Positions 6,919 through 13,208 of a stretch of DNA of 21,121 nt are shown one piece after another. The notes beneath the pieces were generated by a model, which did no database searches, was not told the DNA's origin, and worked only from the letters and a program-made list of their open reading frames with translations. Every line of letters starts with the position of its first letter. Positions within the stretch are counted from its first letter, which is position 1. Source of the DNA: REEB481 sp964586595 (lineage in GTDB: Bacteria > Bacteroidota > Bacteroidia > NS11-12g > UBA955); contig CAZPHB010000028.1 of assembly GCA_964586595.1 (NCBI GenBank), positions 1 to 21,121 of the forward strand, read 5' to 3'. The position numbers were made by a program, and so were the translations under genes.

Positions 6919-7443
6919 TTATTCCACACCCTGAACAAAATTGTGTTCCAGGCGCAACAGGTAGCGATATTGCTGATACAATACATGTAAGGCTGCCAAA
7001 TGCTTGTGTTCATGGTCTTCATCCCAGCTTCTGGCATGCCGCTCCATGTTTTCCCGGATGCCGTCCAGATTGGTTTTGAGCAATTCCTCAGCTTGTGCAC
7101 GGGCAGATGGGTCTCCGGCATGTGCTTCATCAATCAGGTCGTTCAGGTCAAGCATCTCCAGCAAAAAATCCTGCGGAAGGATGTTCTTCTCCCCTTCCAC
7201 CAGCAATCCATGATGCTCCAGGATGAACTTCAGGCGGGAATCAAAACTGCCCAACACCTGGTATGCCTTGTTGTTCAAGTCGGAATAGTGCAGCGCCTCT
7301 TCGTGTTCGGGCGTATCATAAGGGAAGAAATCGGGATGATGTTTCCTGCTCAGCTCCAGAAATGTTTTACGCAACGCTGCCTCGTCGGGGAAGAAGGAAA
7401 CCTGAATCCCGTAAAAAGCAAACGGATGTAAGTCGGAATGCAT
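6919..7443 (-). CDS. hscB: Fe-S assembly co-chaperone HscB (J-domain protein)
   Basis: This protein has 174 residues from the ATG at 7443; a TTG one codon upstream is less likely. Residues 1-75 form a J-domain with the invariant H36-P-D38 in the context S-R-K-H-H-P-D-F-F, and Y-x-x-L-x-x-x-x-x-R-x-x-F-x-L-E follows as in HscB rather than DnaJ. Residues about 85-174 are helical and acidic (D-F-L-L-E-M-L-D-L-N-D), matching the three-helix C-terminal domain that binds IscU. In the family, HscB delivers IscU to the Hsp70 HscA and stimulates its ATPase. The ATG overlaps the rseP stop by one base (TGATG), so translation is coupled. No hscA, iscU or fdx lies in the window, and the tail has a His-rich D-E-D-H-E-H-K-H. 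Confidence 0.88.
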   Translation of the reverse strand: MHSDLHPFAFYGIQVSFFPDEAALRKTFLELSRKHHPDFFPYDTPEHEEALHYSDLNNKAYQVLGSFDSRLKFILEHHGLLVEGEKNILPQDFLLEMLDLNDLIDEAHAGDPSARAQAEELLKTNLDGIRENMERHARSWDEDHEHKHLAALHVLYQQYRYLLRLEHNFVQGVE

Positions 7444-8786
7444 CAATGCGCCAACAGTCTGGAAATGTCGTTCCAGAAAATGAAAACAATCAGCGCGCCA
7501 ATAAGGGCCATGCCGATCATCTGCATCACCATCAGCACTTTTTCACTCACAGGCCTTCCGGTAATCATCTCCCAAAGGGTAAACACCACGTGACCGCCAT
7601 CGAGCGCCGGAATGGGCAACAGGTTCATCATGGCCAGCACCAAAGACAGAATTCCGGTCAAACTCCAGAATCGCTGCCAATTCCACACTGAACCATACAT
7701 GGTGGCTATGCCCACCGGACCCTGCAATGCATTTTTCGCCTTTACCTCTCCGGAAACCACCTTGGCCAATCCACGTGCATTTTGGTACAATGCATCGAAA
7801 GAACGATCTGTGCCCAAGGCAACGGACTTCCCAAAGCCATATTTATGCACGGCCATCTGGTTGATGTAAGAAGTCATGGCAACCTGAACTCCAAGTAACC
7901 CTTGTTCACTCACCAATGCTTTAAGATTCAGGACAGAGTCTTTACGCTTCACCTGCAGTGCAATTTCCTTTCCACTGTTGGCGGCCAGTTCTTCCCGGAA
8001 TTCCTGATAAAACAAGGCTGATTTACCATTCACGGTCAACAGGCTGTCGCCGGCGAGCACTCCCGCCTTTGCGGCGCTCATGTCGGGTTGAACGGCGCTG
8101 ATGCTGAACGTACTCAGCACGTCAATAAAAGCGCCCGGACCTTTTCCTTTTTCCATGATGCGTTCGGCGAAGTCGGATGGGAGCATGATGCTTGTGTCTC
8201 TTCCGGCCCGCTGCACACGCACCTGATGCTGATCGGCCATCAGGAACGAAGGATCGTAAATTTCCTGCCAGTCCTGAAGGGCTTTGCCATTCAGGGAAAG
8301 CAGCTTATCGCCGCTGCGGAAGCCCAGCTCCCGGCCCAATGGTCCGGCATAAATGCCGTGGCCTTTGTTCACGGTTTCGTTGGGAAGGTAGCTGTCTCCA
8401 TAATACAGCAGCGACATGGTCGCAATGATCAAGCCCAATATCAGGTTCATGATGATGCCGCCTAGCATCACAATCAAACGCTGCCAGGCCGGTTTCGCAC
8501 GAAACTCCCAGGGTTGCGGATCTGTTTTCAGCTGGTTCTTATCCAGCGATTCATCCACCATTCCGGCGATTTTCACGTAACCACCCAAAGGCAGCCAGCC
8601 AATGCCGTATTCTGTTTCACCCCGTTTCCAGGAAAACAATTTGAAGTTAAATGCGTCGAAAAAAAGGTAAAACTTCTCAACCCTCATTCCGAACATACGC
8701 GCAGCAAGGTAATGACCAAATTCGTGGATGGTCACCAACAATGCCAGGGCCAGAATTAACTGACCAATCATGACTAAAGTACCCAT
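7443..8786 (-). CDS. rseP: Site-2 intramembrane metalloprotease RseP
   Basis: This 447-residue zinc protease of the inner membrane, family M50, cleaves membrane-bound anti-sigma factors and leftover signal peptides in other bacteria. The zinc motif H21-E-F-G-H25 lies in the first span (about 5-28); G-G-I-I-M-N at 109-114 is in the second; N388-L-L-P-I-P-A-L-D396-G-G supplies the third zinc ligand and lies in the third; a fourth span is at about 420-442. Between spans 2 and 3 are two PDZ-like regions (L-G-F-R-S-G-D-K-L-L-S-L-N-G-K and A-G-V-L-A-G-D-S-L-L-T-V-N-G-K). The length fits the family. The start codon places HEFGH at residue 21, as usual. A perfect -7 element sits a few bases upstream. 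hscB follows with a one-base overlap. Confidence 0.95.
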   Translation of the reverse strand: MGTLVMIGQLILALALLVTIHEFGHYLAARMFGMRVEKFYLFFDAFNFKLFSWKRGETEYGIGWLPLGGYVKIAGMVDESLDKNQLKTDPQPWEFRAKPAWQRLIVMLGGIIMNLILGLIIATMSLLYYGDSYLPNETVNKGHGIYAGPLGRELGFRSGDKLLSLNGKALQDWQEIYDPSFLMADQHQVRVQRAGRDTSIMLPSDFAERIMEKGKGPGAFIDVLSTFSISAVQPDMSAAKAGVLAGDSLLTVNGKSALFYQEFREELAANSGKEIALQVKRKDSVLNLKALVSEQGLLGVQVAMTSYINQMAVHKYGFGKSVALGTDRSFDALYQNARGLAKVVSGEVKAKNALQGPVGIATMYGSVWNWQRFWSLTGILSLVLAMMNLLPIPALDGGHVVFTLWEMITGRPVSEKVLMVMQMIGMALIGALIVFIFWNDISRLLAH

Positions 8787-8794
8787 GGAAAAGG

Positions 8795-8802
8795 CAAATT
8801 TA
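8795..8802 (-). promoter_or_regulatory. -7 promoter element for rseP-hscB
   Basis: The minus strand reads TAAATTTG, a perfect TAnnTTTG. No TTG stands at the -33 distance; the nearest is GTG. With the last G at -4 the transcript would begin near 8791, five bases before the rseP ATG. The surrounding 82-base gap (8787-8868) also has the GC-rich palindromic sequence GCGGCCGC followed by ACGTGC, but no clear terminator for the acetyltransferase gene. Confidence 0.5.
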
Positions 8803-8868
8803 AGAATTCAACGGCGGCCGCACGTGCTTTTTTTCGGTGCGTTCTGATATCAAGTGGACGAAGGTCTG

Positions 8869-9327
8869 CTAAAGCTCTTTGAACATGAACAGATGCGGGA
8901 TGCCCACTTCTTCAAACCATGCACCCGATGCCACATAGCCAAGTTTTTCATAAAAGGGTACTGCATGTTTTCGCGCATGTAATTCGATCCGTGTGCAACC
9001 TTTTTGTTGTGCAATAGCTTCGGCTTGGGAAACAAGCATGCGGCCATAACCCTTCCCTTGCAGCGAGTCATCTACCGCCACCTGACGCATTTTGAGCACA
9101 GAATCATCCATGGGAATTGCCCTTCTGAACAGCAGCACTGCAAACAATTCATTTGCTGCATGCAAGGCCAGATGCATGTCATCCTGCTCTGCGCGAAGAT
9201 CGGCGGGATCGTAACTCAACGAAAGTGGCTGACGCAGAATCCGGTCCCTCAGGGCGAGCGATGCCACCTGCAGTTTGGAACCAAAACGAAGTTCTGACAC
9301 CATCGGTACCTCCGAAGCGGACAACAT
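8869..9327 (-). CDS. GNAT-family N-acetyltransferase
   Basis: This 152-residue protein has the GNAT fold: a central strand with M80-R-Q-V-A-V (motif A start), the acetyl-CoA pyrophosphate loop Q90-G-K-G-Y-G95, the helix R-M-L-V-S-Q-A-E-A-I-A, and the late motif H-A-V-P-F-Y-E-K-L-G-Y before the last strands. P-F-Y-E-K-L-G-Y resembles ElaA/YjaB-type acetyltransferases; the substrate is unknown. The ATG at 9327 overlaps the stop of the malic enzyme gene (TAATG), so the two are coupled. A second in-frame ATG at 9303 would give a start nearer the domain. Coupling to malic enzyme could suggest a link to acetyl-CoA supply or enzyme modification, but this is only context. Confidence 0.88.
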   Translation of the reverse strand: MLSASEVPMVSELRFGSKLQVASLALRDRILRQPLSLSYDPADLRAEQDDMHLALHAANELFAVLLFRRAIPMDDSVLKMRQVAVDDSLQGKGYGRMLVSQAEAIAQQKGCTRIELHARKHAVPFYEKLGYVASGAWFEEVGIPHLFMFKEL

Positions 9328-11606
9328 TAACTGCGCTGATTTTTGGTTTGCGCATCCACCACCGCAATGGCGGCCATGTTCGCTATTTCACGCACGCTGC
9401 TGGTATGATGCAGGATGTGCACTGACTTCCTGAACCCAAGCAATACAGGACCAATGGATTCTACAGGACCCGAGCTCCGCATCAGCTGATAAGCTATATT
9501 TCCGCTATCCAGGTTTGGGAAAATCAATACGTTGGCAGATTGGTTTCCGAGGGTGCTGAACGGGGCCGTTTTGGCACGGTTTTCTCCGTCCAACGCATAG
9601 CTCACCTGCATTTCACCATCAACCATAATTTCGGGGAAATCGCGGTGCAGGATGGCTACCGCCTCCCTGATTTTATCAGGACTTGCGCCCTTTGATGAAC
9701 CAAAATTGGAGTACGAAACCAAGGCAATTCTTGGTTCAACCTGATACTGCCTCACCTGTTCATGCACCATTCTGGTCAAATCTACCAATTCATTCACACC
9801 GTGGTCCAGGTTTACCGTGGTATCGGCGAAGAACAAGATGCCATTCTTGGTCATCAGGATGTGCATACCTGCAATTCGCTGGTAATCGGATTTCCTGCCA
9901 ATCACTTCGATTGCAGGTTTCAGCGCCAGCGGATAATTGCGTGTCAATCCTGAAATGAAGGCATCCGCTTCGCCATTGTCCACCATCATGGCACCGAAAT
10001 AGGTCCGCTCGCGCATTTGCTTGGTGGCTTCATAAAGGGTAAGACCCTTCCGCTGCCTGTTCTTATAGAGCTTTGCTCCGTATTCTTCCCTGCGTGCTTT
10101 GGATGCTTCACCGCGGGTATCGATGATTTCCATCTGATCCAGCGCAGACACATTATGTGCTTCGGCAATGCGTTTGATGACTTCAGGATCTCCGAGCAAA
10201 ATCGGTTTGGCAAAACCTTCTTCCACACAAATTTGCGCTGCCTTCAGAATTCTATAACTGTCGGCATCGGCAAACACCACACGCTTGGGGTCTTTCCGTG
10301 CGCGGGTGATGATTCTGTTGATAAAGTCATTGTCTATCCCCAAGCGACGGCGCAATTCATCGCGATAAGCATCCCAATCATGAATAGGCATGCGGGCAAC
10401 ACCGCTGTCCATAGCGGCCTTGGCCACCGCCGGCGCCACAGACGTGAGCAAGCGCGTATCCATGGGTTTGGGGATGATGTAGGTTCTGCCAAAGCTCAGG
10501 TTGCGTTCGTTGTACGCCATGGCCACGGCTTCAGGAACCGGCTGCATGGCGAGGTCTGCAATAGCATGCACGGCGGCAAGTTTCATTGCTTCATTGATGG
10601 CTGTGGCCCGCACATCGAGGGCTCCTCGGAAGATGAACGGAAATCCAAGCACGTTGTTCACCTGATTGGGAAAATCGCTGCGTCCTGTAGCCATGATGAG
10701 GTCTTCACGGGCGGCCACCGCAACATTGTAATCGATTTCCGGATCGGGATTGGCCATGGCAAAAACGATGGGATCTTTGGCCATGGAGCGAATCATGTCC
10801 GCATTCAGAATGTTTCCCCTGGACAGGCCTACGAATACGTCTGCGCCGTTCAGCGCTTCTTCCAAAGAAGAAACCTGCCGGGTGCTTGTAAAAAACTGCT
10901 TGTATTCGTCGAGGTCTGTCCTGTCCACATGCAGCAATCCTTTGGAATCGAACATGAGTATGTGCTCGCGGTTTACACCCAGGCTCACAAACAATTTCCC
11001 ACAGGCAATGGCCGAAGCGCCGGCGCCGTTGATGACCATCCTGACACTGCCGATATCCTTTTTCACCAGCTTGAGGGCATTGATGAGGGCTGCGCCGGAA
11101 ATGATGGCTGTTCCATGCTGGTCGTCGTGCATGATGGGGATATTCAGCTCTTCCTTCAGTCTTTTTTCGATTTCAAAACTTTCAGGCGCTTTAATATCTT
11201 CCAGGTTCACACCGCCGAAGGTTGGTTCCAGCGCCTTTACAATGCGCACAAACTCATCAACGTCTTTGGTATCCAGTTCAATATCGAACACGTCAATATC
11301 GGCAAACAACTTAAACAGGATGCCTTTCCCTTCCATCACCGGTTTGCTGGCCGCGGGTCCTATATCTCCCAAACCAAGCACTGCGGTACCGTTGCTGATC
11401 ACGGCCACAAGGTTGCCGCGGGCGGTGTATTTATACACGTCATCCGGGTTTTCGGCAATCTTAAGGCATGGTTCGGCAACACCCGGTGAATATGCCAGAG
11501 CCAAGTCCCGTTGGGTTTGGGTAGGTTTTGTTGGAATGACTTCTATTTTCCCTGGCCTGCCGTCGGCATGGTAGCTCAGGGCGTCAAAATATTTCTTATC
11601 AGACAT
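9327..11606 (-). CDS. maeB: NADP-dependent malic enzyme with C-terminal phosphotransacetylase-like domain
   Basis: This 759-residue MaeB-type enzyme catalyses malate + NADP+ to pyruvate + CO2 + NADPH in the cytosol and links the TCA cycle to pyruvate and NADPH supply. Malic domain about 1-420: catalytic Y39-S-P-G-V-A-E-P-C, K94 in G-K-G, the metal and substrate motif H160-D-D-Q-H-G-T166, and the Rossmann loop G194-A-G-A-S-A199. Residues about 430-759 form a phosphate acetyl/butyryltransferase-like domain (F-A-D-A-D-S-Y-R-I-L-K-A-A, F-P-N-L-D-S-G-N). In the family this domain is not catalytic; it senses acetyl-CoA and sets allosteric inhibition. The length is that of hybrid malic enzymes. A full promoter lies 16 bases upstream, and the acetyltransferase gene is coupled behind it. 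Confidence 0.96.
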   Translation of the reverse strand: MSDKKYFDALSYHADGRPGKIEVIPTKPTQTQRDLALAYSPGVAEPCLKIAENPDDVYKYTARGNLVAVISNGTAVLGLGDIGPAASKPVMEGKGILFKLFADIDVFDIELDTKDVDEFVRIVKALEPTFGGVNLEDIKAPESFEIEKRLKEELNIPIMHDDQHGTAIISGAALINALKLVKKDIGSVRMVINGAGASAIACGKLFVSLGVNREHILMFDSKGLLHVDRTDLDEYKQFFTSTRQVSSLEEALNGADVFVGLSRGNILNADMIRSMAKDPIVFAMANPDPEIDYNVAVAAREDLIMATGRSDFPNQVNNVLGFPFIFRGALDVRATAINEAMKLAAVHAIADLAMQPVPEAVAMAYNERNLSFGRTYIIPKPMDTRLLTSVAPAVAKAAMDSGVARMPIHDWDAYRDELRRRLGIDNDFINRIITRARKDPKRVVFADADSYRILKAAQICVEEGFAKPILLGDPEVIKRIAEAHNVSALDQMEIIDTRGEASKARREEYGAKLYKNRQRKGLTLYEATKQMRERTYFGAMMVDNGEADAFISGLTRNYPLALKPAIEVIGRKSDYQRIAGMHILMTKNGILFFADTTVNLDHGVNELVDLTRMVHEQVRQYQVEPRIALVSYSNFGSSKGASPDKIREAVAILHRDFPEIMVDGEMQVSYALDGENRAKTAPFSTLGNQSANVLIFPNLDSGNIAYQLMRSSGPVESIGPVLLGFRKSVHILHHTSSVREIANMAAIAVVDAQTKNQRS

Positions 11607-11622
11607 CCTGTGTAAACGCTTG

Positions 11623-11651
11623 CAAATGTAATGGAATCAACACCCTGTCAA
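11623..11651 (-). promoter_or_regulatory. Promoter of maeB
   Basis: Reading the minus strand, TTG (11651-11649), an 18-base spacer and TACATTTG (11630-11623) match the Bacteroidota -33/-7 promoter well, with a perfect -7. The -33 TTG overlaps the last codons of the ftsE frame (stop at 11650-11648), so maeB has its own promoter at the tail of ftsE. The predicted leader is about 13 bases. Confidence 0.6.
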
Positions 11652-12328
11652 TGCGGATAATTCACCTGTTCCAACTTCCCGTTCCCAGTGCGGAACACGT
11701 TGGCAGAGAACTTCCCAATAACCCTGTAGTCGTGCGTGGCCATAAGCACGGCGGCACCTTCCCGACAAATTTCATGAAGCAGGGAAACGATGTCATCGCT
11801 CACGTCAGGATCCAGATTTCCGGTAGGCTCGTCGGCCAGAATGACTTCGGGTTGATTCAGGATGGCCCGGGCAATAACCACACGCTGTTGTTCTCCTCCG
11901 CTCAGTGCACCGGGCATTTTATAGTCCTTGTTTTCGAGGCCCACCTTGCGCAATACCTCTAAGGCACGTTCGCGCATCTGATCCTTATGTTTCCAACCCG
12001 TGGCCTGAAGCACAAACATTAAATTATCCATAACGGAGCGATCGCCCAAGAGTTGAAAATCCTGGAATACAATGCCCAGCTTCCGTCGCAAGAAAGGAAT
12101 TTGTCGTCGCTTCAGGGTGGTGAGGTCAAATCCTGCTGTGAACGCGGTTCCTGCCTGTAAAGGCAATTCTCCGTAAATGGTTTTGAGCAGCGACGATTTT
12201 CCCGAGCCGGTTTTTCCTATGAGGTAGGCAAATTGTCCTTGTTCCAGCGACATATTCACCTGATGCAACACGGGGATTCCCGATTGCAGGATGTCGGCAT
12301 TATTCAGGAAAATTGCGGGATGGCTCAT
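11648..12328 (-). CDS. ftsE: Cell-division ABC ATPase FtsE
   Basis: This 226-residue ABC ATPase has Walker A G38-K-T-G-S-G-K-S45, Q-loop Q89-D, signature L-S-G-G-E-Q-Q 142-148, Walker B V-I-L-A-D-E-P-T-G-N-L-D 162-173, and H-loop T-H-D near 203. The sequence A-D-E-P-T-G-N-L-D-P with F-Q-D-F-Q-L-L and the short length fit FtsE, the partner of the membrane protein FtsX. Together they activate peptidoglycan hydrolases during division. A LolD-type exporter ATPase is the main alternative. No ftsX gene lies beside it; in Bacteroidota ftsE is often apart from ftsX. The promoter element ends four bases before the ATG, and an ung terminator hairpin lies just upstream. Confidence 0.85.
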   Translation of the reverse strand: MSHPAIFLNNADILQSGIPVLHQVNMSLEQGQFAYLIGKTGSGKSSLLKTIYGELPLQAGTAFTAGFDLTTLKRRQIPFLRRKLGIVFQDFQLLGDRSVMDNLMFVLQATGWKHKDQMRERALEVLRKVGLENKDYKMPGALSGGEQQRVVIARAILNQPEVILADEPTGNLDPDVSDDIVSLLHEICREGAAVLMATHDYRVIGKFSANVFRTGNGKLEQVNYPH

Positions 12329-12332
12329 GGTG

Positions 12333-12340
12333 CAAAAATA
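12333..12340 (-). promoter_or_regulatory. -7 promoter element for ftsE, inside a terminator T-run
   Basis: The minus strand reads TATTTTTG, a perfect TAnnTTTG. The same T-run follows the hairpin that ends the ung transcript. The predicted start is at about 12329, one base before the ftsE ATG at 12328. There is no TTG at -33. Confidence 0.45.
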
Positions 12341-12376
12341 AACATGCCTGAAGTTCAGCGCAGGACTTCAGGCATG
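12335..12376 (-). terminator. Rho-independent terminator behind ung
   Basis: CATGCCTGAAGT and ACTTCAGGCATG form a perfect 12-base-pair stem (12343-12354 with 12365-12376) around a 10-base loop. On the minus strand it is followed directly by TTTATTTTT. The hairpin begins 25 bases after the ung stop (12401), so it most likely ends ung or SNF2-ung transcripts. Confidence 0.7.
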
Positions 12377-12400
12377 GGTTGTTCACTAAAAAGGTCGGCG

Positions 12401-13108
12401 TTAGAATTCCCTGTCTGGTTCAAGATTCCAATCAATGGGCTCCAAACCACATTCCAACAAATACTCATTACATTCTGAAAACGGCCTGGATCCAAAAAAG
12501 CCTTTTTCCGCTGCATAGGGTGATGGATGGGCCGCGCGCAACACCAAATGTTTGTCTTCATCAATCAGATGTTCTTTTTCCTGAGCATCACGACCCCAAA
12601 GCATAAACACCAAATTTTCACGCATGCTGCTGAGTTTGGCAATGGCGGCGGAAGTAAATTGTTCCCAACCGTGACCGTGGTGTGAGCGTGGTTCGTTGGA
12701 GCGCACAGAGAGCGTTGCATTGAGCAACAGCACGCCATTGTCTGCCCAGCGGGTCAAGTCACCCGAGTAAGGAATGGGATAGCCAAGATCATCCCTGAGT
12801 TCGCGAAAGATGTTGTAAAGAGAAGGTGGTTTGCGCACTCCTTTGCCAACTGAAAAGCACAAACCATTGGCTTGTCCGGGACCGTGGTATGGATCCTGAC
12901 CCAAAATAACGGCTTTCACATTCCAGAACGGCGTATGGTCGAACGCAGCGAAAATTTTGTTACCCGGAGGATAAACCCGGTGCCCTTGTGCTTTTTCTTC
13001 GTGCAGAAAAGCCCTTAAATCCTGAAAGTAACTCTTTTCAAATTCATCCCTAAGTACCTCGTACCAGCTCGGGTCTATGCGAACCGACTGATGCACCTGC
13101 TGTTCCAT
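12401..13108 (-). CDS. ung: Uracil-DNA glycosylase, family 1
   Basis: This 235-residue enzyme removes uracil from DNA to start base-excision repair. It carries the water-activating motif G70-Q-D-P-Y-H75 (catalytic D72), the uracil-stacking F-S-V at 86-88, and L-L-N-A-T-L-S-V-R (N contacts uracil). The minor-groove motif H194-P-S-P-Y-A follows, and then G-F-F-G-S-R-P-F-S. H194 is the second catalytic residue. The residue after P197 is the Leu that pushes into DNA in E. coli Ung; here it is Tyr198. The G-C-x-H-F-S segment of other Ungs reads G-S-R-P-F-S. The length is normal. A -7 element (13149-13156) gives it its own promoter, about 37 bases before the ATG, and the SNF2 helicase gene lies upstream on the same strand. 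Confidence 0.96.
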   Translation of the reverse strand: MEQQVHQSVRIDPSWYEVLRDEFEKSYFQDLRAFLHEEKAQGHRVYPPGNKIFAAFDHTPFWNVKAVILGQDPYHGPGQANGLCFSVGKGVRKPPSLYNIFRELRDDLGYPIPYSGDLTRWADNGVLLLNATLSVRSNEPRSHHGHGWEQFTSAAIAKLSSMRENLVFMLWGRDAQEKEHLIDEDKHLVLRAAHPSPYAAEKGFFGSRPFSECNEYLLECGLEPIDWNLEPDREF

Positions 13109-13148
13109 GTATGTTGTTGAATGTTAACTAACTATGATTAATGGTTGA

Positions 13149-13156
13149 CAAACGTA
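13149..13156 (-). promoter_or_regulatory. -7 promoter element for ung
   Basis: The minus strand reads TACGTTTG, a perfect TAnnTTTG, with TTT instead of TTG near -33. It sits in the 100-base gap between the SNF2 stop and the ung start. The predicted leader is about 37 bases. Upstream in the same gap is an A+T-rich stretch with TTTTTTT, which may terminate the helicase transcript, although no strong hairpin precedes it. Confidence 0.45.
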
Positions 13157-13208
13157 AGCATATTCCCTTTTTGAAAAAAATAACTTATCGACAGCTGTAA
13201 CCGATTTT

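Noticed and set aside
10017..11489. Plus-strand frame of 490 codons opposite maeB
   Set aside because: It is an antisense shadow of a well-supported malic enzyme: no family motif, odd His/Gly/Cys composition, no promoter.
13157..13208. Possible terminator behind the SNF2 helicase gene (T-run with ACAGCTGT)
   Set aside because: A T-run is present on the minus strand, but only a weak 4-pair stem precedes it.
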